Part shown: positions 7,540 through 15,421 of the stretch, piece after piece
Layout of the letters: every line of letters begins with the position of its first letter
How positions within the stretch are numbered: position 1 is the stretch's first letter
Source of the DNA: Peptococcaceae bacterium 1109
Lineage (GTDB): Bacteria; Bacillota; Limnochordia; Darwinibacteriales; Darwinibacteriaceae
Assembly (NCBI GenBank): GCA_001028815.1
Contig: LDJB01000001.1
Span: 577,634 to 641,633, forward strand
Length of the DNA stretch: 64,000 bases
Direction: 5' to 3'
Notes under the pieces: generated by a model
Told to the model about the DNA's origin: nothing
What the model saw: only the letters and a program-made list of their open reading frames with translations
The model's database searches: none
Translations under genes and position numbers: made by a program

Positions 7540-8717
7540 GTATCACACCCCTTTTCCTGCCATTTCTGCACTGTCCCATATTTTCCTCCTCCGCCGGGAA
7601 TGAAGGCTAGCTTCCCTTCCCGGGCCCGGATGATCTGGCTAGCGCGGCCTTCGCCCACCGCATCAGCAAGCTCAGCAAAGGTCTTGTCATAGAGGATCTC
7701 GATTTCAGTACCCAACCCCTCAAGTTGCTGCAGGGATTTTGGGCCGATGCCAGGCATGAGGTTTAAGGGGACGTGGGGCACGTAGGGCGGACGCGCAGGC
7801 GGGAGCACATCCGGGGCAGCCAAGCTCATCACCCGATCCCAAACCCCTAGAACCACAGGGCCGCCGCATTTGGGGCACTTGAGGATGGGTGATTCCTCCG
7901 CTGCTGTAAGGTCACACACGGGGCAGAAGCTGCGGTGGTACTTGCCTAGGGCAGGCGCCATGCCGTGATTCGCACATATCCTCCCGTTCTCCCCTACTAG
8001 GGCAGCGCGCCAAGCGGCAAAGCTCATTTCTGGGAGATCGTAAACAGTAAACTCCCGCCCGATGTTGTCAAGGGAATGGGCATCAGAGGAACTGATATAA
8101 CTATATGAGTGTGTATCAGGAATGAGCTGGGCCATTTCCGTGTCGGCACTGAGGCCTAGTTCCAGCCCAGAGATGAGCTGGGGTTGGGTAAACATCTCCC
8201 CTAGGTGGGCGACGCAGTTCCCGTACACTCCCTTGTGGGGAGTAAAAGCATGCGCTGCCAAGGCAACCCCACCACTTTCCACCACAAGCTCCAGCCATTG
8301 ATCTGGAGAAAGCTGGATACGTTGGGTGCTGAGATCGGGGTTTGTCACATGTGGTTCCAGCCGTTGGGCGTACTTCTTGATCTTTGGTATGGTGGGAAAA
8401 TAGGCGAGGAAATGGGCGGACCCTCGGGATTGGGCGTGAGCAATCTCTATCTCGCTCCCGAGAAAAAGAGATGTCTTCCCTGTACTTAAGCCACCTCCTG
8501 AGAGGGGCTTGAGAACACCGTTATCCACTAGGGCCTCTAGGTCAGCAATGACCCCTGGGCAGGCTGCATCCACGATCCCTACCAGGTTGAGGCCTTTGAC
8601 CTTTTCGGCGGTGTGGAGAATGTTGATCAGCGTGAGGCGCCGGGAAGCGGTGATCTTCACCGGGCGGCCTGCTAGGGTACGGCCGATGTGGATGTGCAGA
8701 TCAGCAAGAACGCGCAT
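7536..8717 (-). CDS. Endonuclease Q family protein (YqxK-like PHP, zinc finger and HhH)
   Basis: 393 residues with the EndoQ layout: an N-terminal PHP domain (DLHIH, His8 and His10; GSEIEIAH near 88-95; AAHAFTPHKG; SSSDAHS near 209-215), a four-cysteine zinc site (Cys265, 268, 281, 284) and a helix-hairpin-helix stretch (LMPGIGPKSLQQLEG, from about 317). Studied members nick DNA 5' to deaminated bases such as uracil and hypoxanthine. Some PHP relatives are inactive, but the metal-binding histidines look kept here. AGGAGG precedes the ATG at 8717. DNA repair activity is inferred from the family. Confidence 0.85.
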   Translation of the reverse strand: MRVLADLHIHIGRTLAGRPVKITASRRLTLINILHTAEKVKGLNLVGIVDAACPGVIADLEALVDNGVLKPLSGGGLSTGKTSLFLGSEIEIAHAQSRGSAHFLAYFPTIPKIKKYAQRLEPHVTNPDLSTQRIQLSPDQWLELVVESGGVALAAHAFTPHKGVYGNCVAHLGEMFTQPQLISGLELGLSADTEMAQLIPDTHSYSYISSSDAHSLDNIGREFTVYDLPEMSFAAWRAALVGENGRICANHGMAPALGKYHRSFCPVCDLTAAEESPILKCPKCGGPVVLGVWDRVMSLAAPDVLPPARPPYVPHVPLNLMPGIGPKSLQQLEGLGTEIEILYDKTFAELADAVGEGRASQIIRAREGKLAFIPGGGGKYGTVQKWQEKGCDT

Positions 8718-8725
8718 GTTTCCTC

Positions 8726-9790
8726 CTATGTGGCAGTGATGTGCTGCGCCCCTTCTAAGCCGCCAGCCAAGGCTGCATGGAAAAACAGGGGATCCGTTTG
8801 GGGGCCCCTGCCCATGGTCGTGACCTTCAGCCCTGCTTCAAGCATTTCACGAAAGAGGGCCTCCGTATCGTGCCAGGTGAGAGTGTGATTTAGGTCCTGC
8901 AGCGTAGATACGACGTCCTTGTGTCCTCTGCAGCATGCAGGGAGGGGCACCACACAACCTGGCAGAGCAATCTGGCCCAGTACCGTAAGAGTGTGATGGC
9001 TTACACCTCGGTGCCGAGGCCTGGGGTCAGCCTCGCTCATGCGCACCAACGCAATGGGTGTGCCTTGAAGGTGATGCACAGCATTTAGGAAAACGCCCTG
9101 CTCCAAGGCTGTGGTGCCCCACTTGGTACCTGTCCCCACTACACCAGGCCCCATCAGTACAACTACTGCATCAGCACCGCAGGCATGCCTGGCCGCTACC
9201 AGGGCACTGTAGATGTTCACAGCTTCATAATCGCCCCCGAAGGCATGGCCAAAGGTAATAACCGCATCCACCAGGCCCCGCGCCTTTAGATCTGGGACTG
9301 TCCTGCTCAAGGCTAGGGGCAGTCCTGCCCCATCACTCATAAGATAGGCCAAGCGTTTTCCCGGATGCCTTGCTTTGAAGGCGAAGGCACAGGGGGCCAG
9401 CATACTGTGGAGGCTCCCCACCATGACCGGGGCCCCCTCCAGGCTCCAGTCGCCTTGAAAGAGGTGGTGGTACTCACTTGCTTCTTCTTCTACGCTGAGA
9501 ACCCTGCCCTGCATGGGGGTGTAGCGCAGTTTCATAATATGCCCCACCCCATGCAAGCTGGCACTTCTGCCCCAGATGGCCATCACAAAGTGCCAGCCGC
9601 CCGTTCCTAGCTTGAGGTCCACAGCAGTAGTGTTAATAACTACTTGGTCGCCTACGCGGCACGGCCCCGTAAGCTCCAGGAAATTAACGGCCTGGGCCTC
9701 CTCCCCATCGCACTCCACGATAAGTTCTTGGCGCAGGCCTTGTGCGGCCGTGGCCTTCAGCACCACGGCGGTCTTATACGCGAGGTCCAT
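8726..9790 (-). CDS. DUF3866 family protein
   Basis: About 354 residues matching the DUF3866 family, which has no assigned function and is common in Bacillota and Actinobacteria. The ATG at 9790 (MDLAYKTAVVLKA) is chosen over a GTG at 9799 that abuts the purine-rich upstream bases. The protein contains an N-terminal beta-rich stretch (residues 1-100) followed by alternating helices and glycine-rich loops (SDGAGLPLALS, VVVLMGPGVVGTGT), but no catalytic motif I can name and no membrane segment. It sits 8 bases ahead of the EndoQ-like gene and 19 bases behind the oxidoreductase gamma subunit. Confidence 0.8.
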   Translation of the reverse strand: MDLAYKTAVVLKATAAQGLRQELIVECDGEEAQAVNFLELTGPCRVGDQVVINTTAVDLKLGTGGWHFVMAIWGRSASLHGVGHIMKLRYTPMQGRVLSVEEEASEYHHLFQGDWSLEGAPVMVGSLHSMLAPCAFAFKARHPGKRLAYLMSDGAGLPLALSRTVPDLKARGLVDAVITFGHAFGGDYEAVNIYSALVAARHACGADAVVVLMGPGVVGTGTKWGTTALEQGVFLNAVHHLQGTPIALVRMSEADPRPRHRGVSHHTLTVLGQIALPGCVVPLPACCRGHKDVVSTLQDLNHTLTWHDTEALFREMLEAGLKVTTMGRGPQTDPLFFHAALAGGLEGAQHITAT

Positions 9791-9818
9791 GCATACCACC
9801 GCTCCAATTGAGATGGTA

Positions 9819-10349
9819 TTATTGGTATGCCCGGCCTCGCTCTAAAGCTTGCATATTAAGGGGGATAAGGTGATGGTGCCGTTGGGACAGGACTCTCTCC
9901 AGGGAACGGCTGATGCTCTCTGGAGATACCACTGGAGAGGCCTTGAGGAATGCTCCTAAGGCAACCATGTTAGCTATACGGCTATTCCCCAGCTCATCGG
10001 CAACGGCAGTAGCGGGGATGCCAATGGCCGTTATATCTGACCGCTCTGGCGCCCGGTCCACCAACGTGGTGTTGTAGACCAAGATTCCCCCTGGCTTGAC
10101 AGCAGGCTCAAAGCGGTCAAGGGACGGCCTATTCATCACGATTACAGCATCAGGCTCACTCACGATGGGAGAACCGATTTCTCCTGCACTGATCACAACG
10201 GAACAGTTACAGGTCCCCCCGCGCTGCTCTGGCCCATAAGAGGGGTACCACGAGACTTCCTTCCCTTCCAGCATTCCCGCATTAGCTAGGAGCTGACCCA
10301 TTACGAGTACTCCTTGGCCTCCAAATCCAGCAATGATAATCTCAGTCAT
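9819..10349 (-). CDS. vorC: 2-oxoacid:ferredoxin oxidoreductase, gamma subunit (VorC-type)
   Basis: 176-residue gamma domain of pyruvate/2-oxoacid ferredoxin oxidoreductases, with the typical opening [16 protein letters not shown] and the [14 protein letters not shown] segment (about 39-52). In this family the gamma domain completes the alpha-beta-gamma-delta complex that oxidatively decarboxylates 2-oxoacids to acyl-CoA and reduces ferredoxin. Its start overlaps the beta-subunit gene by eight bases, and GGAGG stands nine bases before the ATG. Substrate choice (branched-chain versus 2-oxoglutarate) is inferred from the ptb-buk context. Confidence 0.88.
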   Translation of the reverse strand: MTEIIIAGFGGQGVLVMGQLLANAGMLEGKEVSWYPSYGPEQRGGTCNCSVVISAGEIGSPIVSEPDAVIVMNRPSLDRFEPAVKPGGILVYNTTLVDRAPERSDITAIGIPATAVADELGNSRIANMVALGAFLKASPVVSPESISRSLERVLSQRHHHLIPLNMQALERGRAYQ

Positions 10350-11103
10350 GCGCGGCTTCCTCCTTGCGGGCGCTATCCTTGTACACGCCCAGGGGGTAGT
10401 AAGGCACCATGTTATCCCGCATCCAGTCCAGGGCCTCTTGGGGAGTCATCCCCCAGTTTACAGAGCAAGTTGAGAGCACTTCGACTAAAGCAAAGCCCCT
10501 GCCCTCAAGCTGTGTCTGGAAGGCCTTCTTGATGGCGCGGCCCGCTTGCCGTACGTGCTTGGGATCGTGAGTAGAAACCCGCTCGATGTAGGCAGCTCCA
10601 TCTAAAGTGGCCAAGAGTTCGCTAACCCGGATGGGGTAGCCGTTAGCTTCGATAGAGCGGCCCTGAGGAGTTGTAGTGGTTTTCTGGCCCAAGAGAGTTG
10701 TGGGCGCCATCTGCCCGCTGGTCATGCCATAGATGGCATTGTTGATGAACACCACGGTGATGTTCTCACCCCGGGCAGCAGCATGAACAATTTCCGCCAT
10801 GCCTATGGAAGCTAAGTCTCCATCACCTTGATAGGTAAACACAATGCGATCGGGGAGCACCCGCTTTATTCCCGTTGCCACTGCAGGGGCCCGGCCGTGG
10901 GCCGCTTGCTGCATATCGCAGTTGAAATAGTCGTAGGCAAACACCGAACACCCTACGCTGGCCACGCCAATGGCTGATTCGCGAACACCCAGATCATCTA
11001 TGGCTTCCGCCACCAGGCGGTGAATGATTCCATGGGTACACCCAGGGCAGTAGTGCATCTGGACATCGGTGAGGCTTTCTGGACGCTGAAAAACCTGCTT
11101 CAC
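10342..11103 (-). CDS. vorA: 2-oxoacid:ferredoxin oxidoreductase, beta subunit (TPP-binding, VorA-type)
   Basis: 253-residue thiamine-pyrophosphate subunit. It has the CPGC pair (Cys19, Cys22) found at the start of many VOR/KOR beta subunits, the TPP/Mg motif [13 protein letters not shown] (about 88-100) and the downstream [18 protein letters not shown] loop. The start is GTG at 11103, overlapping the alpha-subunit stop by four bases, with GGGGGTGA six bases before it. It acts in the cytoplasm with the alpha, gamma and ferredoxin-like subunits encoded next to it. Confidence 0.9.
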   Translation of the reverse strand: MKQVFQRPESLTDVQMHYCPGCTHGIIHRLVAEAIDDLGVRESAIGVASVGCSVFAYDYFNCDMQQAAHGRAPAVATGIKRVLPDRIVFTYQGDGDLASIGMAEIVHAAARGENITVVFINNAIYGMTSGQMAPTTLLGQKTTTTPQGRSIEANGYPIRVSELLATLDGAAYIERVSTHDPKHVRQAGRAIKKAFQTQLEGRGFALVEVLSTCSVNWGMTPQEALDWMRDNMVPYYPLGVYKDSARKEEAAHD

Positions 11104-12155
11104 TGGCCTTCACCCCCTAAGAGAATATCCTTGATCTTCACCAGTACTTCCCGGGGAGTGGGAACCATCCCCCCAAGGCGGTTATGGAAATGAACTGTCC
11201 CCTGCCCGTTAACCGCGAGGCGCACATCTTCCACCAGTTGGCCCATGCTCATCTCCACCACAAGGAACTCCTTCCCGTGGTGCCTCTCAAAGGGCTCAGA
11301 GGGGAAGGGCCATAGGGAAATGGGCCTGATTAGGCCAACTTTAAGGCCTTCTGCTCGCGCCATGTCAACCGCTGAGCGGGCTACCCGGGCTGATGTGCCA
11401 TACGCGGCCAACAACAGGTCCGCATCCTCTGTTTTGTACTCCTGCCAGCGGGTTTCAGATTGGGCAATGCGGCTGTATTTATCTGCCAGGGCGTAGTTGC
11501 GCCTTTCAAGGGATTCAGGGACAATGTCCAAGGTGTTTACAGTATTGGGGCGCCTCCCCCGGGCACCTGTGGTTGCCCAAGGCTTTTCTACGGCTAGGGG
11601 TTCCTTTTGGGAAAACTTCACCGGCTCCATCATCTGACCTAGGAGGCCGTCCGCAAGAATCATGACAGGGTTGCGCCACTTGTCGGCTAGATCAAAGGCC
11701 TCAAAGGTTAAGTCAGCCATCTCCTGCACTGAAGCGGGGGCTAAGACTATCAGCCGGTAATCGCCGTGCCCTCCGCCCTTCACTGCTTGGAAGTAGTCTC
11801 CTTGGCCGGGGTGGATTCCTCCGAGACCGGGCCCGCAGCGCATCACGTTCACAATTACACAGGGGAGCTCTGCTGCCGCGATGTAGGATATCCCTTCCAT
11901 TTTAAGGCTCAGGCCCGGGCTGGATGAGGATGTCATAACCCGGACTCCGCAACCTGCAGCACCGTAGACCATGTTTATGGCAGAGACTTCGCTTTCTGCC
12001 TGGAGGTATACACCGCCCCGCTCAGGGAGGTTCTGTGCCATATAGCTGGGCACTTCGTTTTGGGGTGTGATGGGGTAACCATAAAAGGCGCGGCAGCCGG
12101 CTCTTATGGCCGCTTCTGCCAGGGCCTCATTACCTTTCATTAAAACCTTTGCCAT
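11100..12155 (-). CDS. vorB: 2-oxoacid:ferredoxin oxidoreductase, alpha subunit (VorB-type)
   Basis: 351 residues covering the pyrimidine-binding domain and domain II of the oxidoreductase. The family signature [20 protein letters not shown] (about 19-38) and the [18 protein letters not shown] segment (about 74-91) are clear. The (2-oxoacid) substrate pocket cannot be read reliably by eye; 2-oxoisovalerate is preferred because ptb and buk are in the same operon. The gene lies 24 bases after the ferredoxin subunit and is followed by beta and gamma, the usual four-subunit order. Confidence 0.9.
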   Translation of the reverse strand: MAKVLMKGNEALAEAAIRAGCRAFYGYPITPQNEVPSYMAQNLPERGGVYLQAESEVSAINMVYGAAGCGVRVMTSSSSPGLSLKMEGISYIAAAELPCVIVNVMRCGPGLGGIHPGQGDYFQAVKGGGHGDYRLIVLAPASVQEMADLTFEAFDLADKWRNPVMILADGLLGQMMEPVKFSQKEPLAVEKPWATTGARGRRPNTVNTLDIVPESLERRNYALADKYSRIAQSETRWQEYKTEDADLLLAAYGTSARVARSAVDMARAEGLKVGLIRPISLWPFPSEPFERHHGKEFLVVEMSMGQLVEDVRLAVNGQGTVHFHNRLGGMVPTPREVLVKIKDILLGGEGQ

Positions 12156-12179
12156 GGGTCATCTCCTCTCCCGCTTCCG

Positions 12180-12395
12180 CTATGATGCCCGTTCTACGGT
12201 AATCACCACATCGGGACACATGATTGCGCATAAGGTGCACCCAGTACATTTCTCAGGCACAGCAGCCTCTACGGGGTGGAACCCCCTGGAGTTAATCCGC
12301 TCCGAAATGCGCAGTACGCCAAAGGGGCAGGCATTTACACACAGCCTGCATTCTTTGCAGCGCTCAACCTCGATTAATACACGGCCTTTGGGCAT
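12180..12395 (-). CDS. 2x[4Fe-4S] ferredoxin-like delta subunit
   Basis: 71-residue protein with two complete CxxCxxCxxxCP clusters: Cys13, 16, 19, 23 and Cys50, 53, 56, 60. It would pass electrons from the TPP subunit to free ferredoxin. It is the separate delta subunit of the 2-oxoacid:ferredoxin oxidoreductase encoded just downstream. GAGGAGG precedes the ATG at 12395 by a normal distance. Position between buk and vorB ties the acyl-phosphate enzymes to the oxidoreductase in one transcript. Confidence 0.92.
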   Translation of the reverse strand: MPKGRVLIEVERCKECRLCVNACPFGVLRISERINSRGFHPVEAAVPEKCTGCTLCAIMCPDVVITVERAS

Positions 12396-12407
12396 GAAAC
12401 CACCTCC

Positions 12408-13481
12408 TCAAACCCTTTCATAGTGGCGGGGTTTTTCCAGCCCGCGCAGCACCCGGAGGGCTCCTTGGGCTAGAGCTTCAAGCTCGTTTTCGCCGGGAAG
12501 GACAATTACGGGGCCTAGATAGCTGATGTACTCTTCGATAATCGACGTGAGGCGTTTCGAATAGGCCATGCCGCCCGTCAACACCACAGCATCTACATCC
12601 CCGTGGAGCACTGCACTCGCCCGGCCAATCTCCTTGCAGACCTGGAGGGCCATGGCGCGGAAAACCACTTCTGCCTCGTGCCCGCCCGCCTCAATCTGCC
12701 CTTCCACTTCCCTAAGGTCATTGGTGCCAAGGTGGTCTACGAGCCCTCCCCGGCCCACAAAGTGCTTCAGTAAGCTTTCTGGGGCTTCCCCGATGCTAAA
12801 GAAATAGTGGATGAGTGCTGTCGTTGGCAAGCTGCCTGTCCTTTCCGGAGAAAAGGGCCCCTCTCCATGTAAGGCGTTGTTCACATCGACCACATGCCCA
12901 TAGCGGTGTGCACCCACGGAGATGCCGCCTCCCAGATGGACCACGATGAGTTTCAAGGCGGCGTAGGGTTTGCCCAACTGGTCCGCTGCTCGCCTGGCCA
13001 TGGCTTTGTGGTTCAGGGCGTGGAAGATGCTGATCCGGTTGATCTTCGGATGGCCGCTCACCCGGGCAACAGGCTGAAGTTCATCCACCACCACCGGGTC
13101 CACGATGTAGCAGGGAATACCCAGCTGTTTCCCGAGGCTAAACCCGATTAACCCACCCAAGTTGCTCGCGTGCTTGCCGTAGCGCCCGCTCCGCAGATCC
13201 TCGGTCATGTCCTCATTCACCATGTAGACGCCCCCTGGGATGGGCCTTAGCAGCCCGCCTCGGCACACCACTGCGGTAATGCTGTGGAGGTTCACGCCGA
13301 TTTCGGCCAGCCACTCTAGGAGGGCTTCTTTGCGGAAATCCAGTTGATCAACGATGTCCCCGAACTGGGCAAGGGACTGGGCGGAATGGTTGATTGCTGT
13401 AGAACGGTACTCGTCCTCGCCGTCATAGACAGCCAGTTTGGTGCTGGTTGACCCAGGGTTAATTACCAACAGCCTTTCCAA
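12408..13481 (-). CDS. buk: Butyrate kinase
   Basis: Acetokinase-family (ASKHA fold) kinase of 357 residues that makes ATP and butyrate or a branched-chain acid from the acyl-phosphate. All expected motifs are intact: the phosphate-1 loop INPGSTSTKLAV (7-18), CRGG near 73-76, the phosphate-2 loop VVHLGGGISVGAH, GPFSPERTGSLP with the catalytic arginine, and the adenosine motif VVLTGGMAYS. The start is TTG at 13481, eight bases from GGAGG. It follows ptb directly. Context with a VOR-type oxidoreductase suggests isobutyryl- or isovaleryl-phosphate as well as butyryl-phosphate. Confidence 0.95.
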   Translation of the reverse strand: MERLLVINPGSTSTKLAVYDGEDEYRSTAINHSAQSLAQFGDIVDQLDFRKEALLEWLAEIGVNLHSITAVVCRGGLLRPIPGGVYMVNEDMTEDLRSGRYGKHASNLGGLIGFSLGKQLGIPCYIVDPVVVDELQPVARVSGHPKINRISIFHALNHKAMARRAADQLGKPYAALKLIVVHLGGGISVGAHRYGHVVDVNNALHGEGPFSPERTGSLPTTALIHYFFSIGEAPESLLKHFVGRGGLVDHLGTNDLREVEGQIEAGGHEAEVVFRAMALQVCKEIGRASAVLHGDVDAVVLTGGMAYSKRLTSIIEEYISYLGPVIVLPGENELEALAQGALRVLRGLEKPRHYERV

Positions 13482-13499
13482 AGGCGTTACCTCCAGCTC

Positions 13500-14402
13500 C
13501 TACCCTTCCCGGGCCGCTAAGGCCGCGAGGGCGATCGAATTGAGCTTGCTCTCTTCCCCATCGGCCCTGGACGTGAGGACAATAGGGCATTGGGCCCCGA
13601 GGATCAGGCCCGCGGTTTTGAACCCTGCAGCATAGGTAAAGGCTTTATACAGGATGTTGCCCGCGGTGATCTCAGGAACTAGAAAGATATCCACTTCCCC
13701 TGCTACAGGGGAACTAATTCCTTTGTGGGCTGCTGCTTCCTTGGAGAACGCGTTATCAAAGGCGAGAGGGCCATCCACAACTGCTTCCCGGCTGAACTGG
13801 CCCCGGGCTCCCATCTGGGCAAGGGCAGCGGCATCCACTGTTTCTTGCATTTTTGGATTGACGGTCTCTACCGCAGCCAGGACTGCGACCTTGGGCTTGG
13901 CGAGGCCAATGGACCACGCAAACCGAATGGCGTTATCCAAGATCGCCACTTTTTGCTCCAGGTCTGGCCTGATATTCATAGCCCCGTCGGTCAAGGTGGT
14001 GAGGCGGCCATCGGCCAGCTCGATGACGGCTATGTGGCTCAGCAGAGAACTGCCCCGCAGTCCCCTTTCCTTATGGAGCACCGCCCGAAGAAGGTCTGCG
14101 GTGTTGAGCTTGCCCTTCATGAGAATGGCGCATTCCCCGCTCCTCACCAGCTCTACAGCTTGATAAGCGCTTTCCCCAGGACTGCTTGCCGCCTTAATGG
14201 TCCAGTTTGAAAGATCCAGCCCTGCCTGTTCCGCCGCTTGGGAAATGGCCCTTTCAGGCCCTGTGAGTGCGACGTGCCCGATAAGGCCCTCTACTAGTGC
14301 CTTCTGGCAGGCTTTAAGCACCGTGGGATCCGCTGCCCAGGCCACGGCTAGGCCCTGGGGGGCTGCTTTTTTGGCTTGCGCACGGAGTTCAGTAAATCCC
14401 AT
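13500..14402 (-). CDS. ptb: Phosphate butyryltransferase
   Basis: 300-residue member of the phosphate acetyl/butyryltransferase family. It converts acyl-CoA plus phosphate into acyl-phosphate, the substrate of the kinase encoded next. Family segments visible are LKGKLNTADLLRAVLHKERGLR split over about 115-134, the DGAMNIRPDL stretch near 158-167, and DIFLVPEITAGNILYK near 238-253. The ATG at 14402 lies inside the end of the upstream kinase-like gene (14-base overlap), which points to translational coupling with it. Confidence 0.95.
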   Translation of the reverse strand: MGFTELRAQAKKAAPQGLAVAWAADPTVLKACQKALVEGLIGHVALTGPERAISQAAEQAGLDLSNWTIKAASSPGESAYQAVELVRSGECAILMKGKLNTADLLRAVLHKERGLRGSSLLSHIAVIELADGRLTTLTDGAMNIRPDLEQKVAILDNAIRFAWSIGLAKPKVAVLAAVETVNPKMQETVDAAALAQMGARGQFSREAVVDGPLAFDNAFSKEAAAHKGISSPVAGEVDIFLVPEITAGNILYKAFTYAAGFKTAGLILGAQCPIVLTSRADGEESKLNSIALAALAAREG

Positions 14403-15336
14403 TTACCTCAAGCTCCTTTCCAGATTCCATCAGTCTCTGCCCTAGACGAAGAACAGCGTGGACGCTGTGATCACCAGGATAATTCAGGATGGCTGCCCCC
14501 CCGAGGTAAGCACTGAGGCCCCGGAGCCCATTGGGAGTAAGGTAAGGCCCAGTAAGCACCACAGCATCATGCTTGCCTCTTAGTACCGCGGCGTAGGCGC
14601 AGATTTCTTTCGCCAGCTGATAGACGAACGCGGTATAGATCCAGTCCGCCTCGTGCTTGGTCCAGGCTAAGGCATCGGCCTCCGCCAGGCTCCCTACGCC
14701 CAAGTAACCTCTAAAGCCGCTCCGTTCAGTCACTTCCCGGATTGCTTCCTCCCTGCTCCCCACATCCTGGCAAAAGGCAAGGAGCTGTGCAAAGGGAAGG
14801 CTGCCGCTGGTGGTTACGGAGAATGGCCCTTCATCGTAAGGGGTGCTCAGATCGATAATCTTCCCGCCTTGGACGGCCCCCGTAACCACTGCATCGCCGA
14901 TGTACGCCACCACGAACCGGCCTTCGCCTACAGGAAATGCCAGTTCTTCCCGGGCACGCTCTGCAGCATGCCACACAGCAAGGGCTGGGCCTTGCTGGGC
15001 GCGCTGAAAGGCTGAAAAGCCCGTGAGCCGGGATTCAGCCAGGAATTCCGTGTAGTGTTCTTTTGAGATGACCACTGCAGGTAGGCCCAGCCCCACGCGG
15101 AATAGCTGGGCCAGTTCTTGGAGGAACCCACGGCAAGCGGGAAGATCGCTGCCTAAAGCGACAGCTTGAAGGAGCGGTTTTGGGAAGGATAGGGCGTCGA
15201 GTGCTGCGGTGGTGAGTTGGAATACGTGCTGCGGAGTGAGATCGGACAGAGGCAGCTCACTTAAGCGAGCGTCGTGTTCGGAGCCGACAGCAAGCTTGAG
15301 TGAGGCGGCCTGGGGCACAACAGCCAGAATGCTCAT
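14389..15336 (-). CDS. Degenerate butyrate kinase-like protein (ASKHA paralogue lacking catalytic motifs)
   Basis: 315 residues that align along their length with the butyrate kinase two genes downstream, but with the active site changed. The phosphate-1 loop NPGSTSTK becomes VPQAASLK, HLGGG becomes YIGDA, the arginine of PERTGSLP becomes VTTSGSLP, and LTGGMAYS becomes LTGPYLTP; the CRGG region is missing. DEGPFS and the C-terminal helices are kept. The start is ATG at 15336 with AGGTGG eight bases upstream. The frame is intact and overlaps ptb by 14 bases, so it is probably made and not a pseudogene. Loss of kinase activity is inferred; a regulatory or scaffolding role with Ptb/Buk is one option. 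Confidence 0.8.
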   Translation of the reverse strand: MSILAVVPQAASLKLAVGSEHDARLSELPLSDLTPQHVFQLTTAALDALSFPKPLLQAVALGSDLPACRGFLQELAQLFRVGLGLPAVVISKEHYTEFLAESRLTGFSAFQRAQQGPALAVWHAAERAREELAFPVGEGRFVVAYIGDAVVTGAVQGGKIIDLSTPYDEGPFSVTTSGSLPFAQLLAFCQDVGSREEAIREVTERSGFRGYLGVGSLAEADALAWTKHEADWIYTAFVYQLAKEICAYAAVLRGKHDAVVLTGPYLTPNGLRGLSAYLGGAAILNYPGDHSVHAVLRLGQRLMESGKELEVNGIY

Positions 15337-15360
15337 GAACGCAACCACCTCTTGCTCTCT

Positions 15361-15398
15361 AAAAAGCACAAAAAGCAGGTATCGTTAGTACCTGCTTC
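15361..15398 (-). terminator. Rho-independent terminator downstream of pnp
   Basis: AAGCAGGTA (read on the minus strand from 15397 to 15389) pairs perfectly with TACCTGCTT (15381-15373) across a 7-base loop and is followed by TTTTTGTGCTTTTT. It closes the rpsO/pnp region and lies just ahead of the kinase-like gene. Confidence 0.88.
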
Positions 15399-15421
15399 CT
15401 TTTCAAGCATCGTTCATCAAA

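Noticed and set aside
8726-15336. A new defence or toxin system in the DUF3866/EndoQ/oxidoreductase region
   Set aside because: The genes are packed with metabolic and housekeeping neighbours, and none has nuclease, pore or toxin features apart from the repair-type EndoQ family protein.
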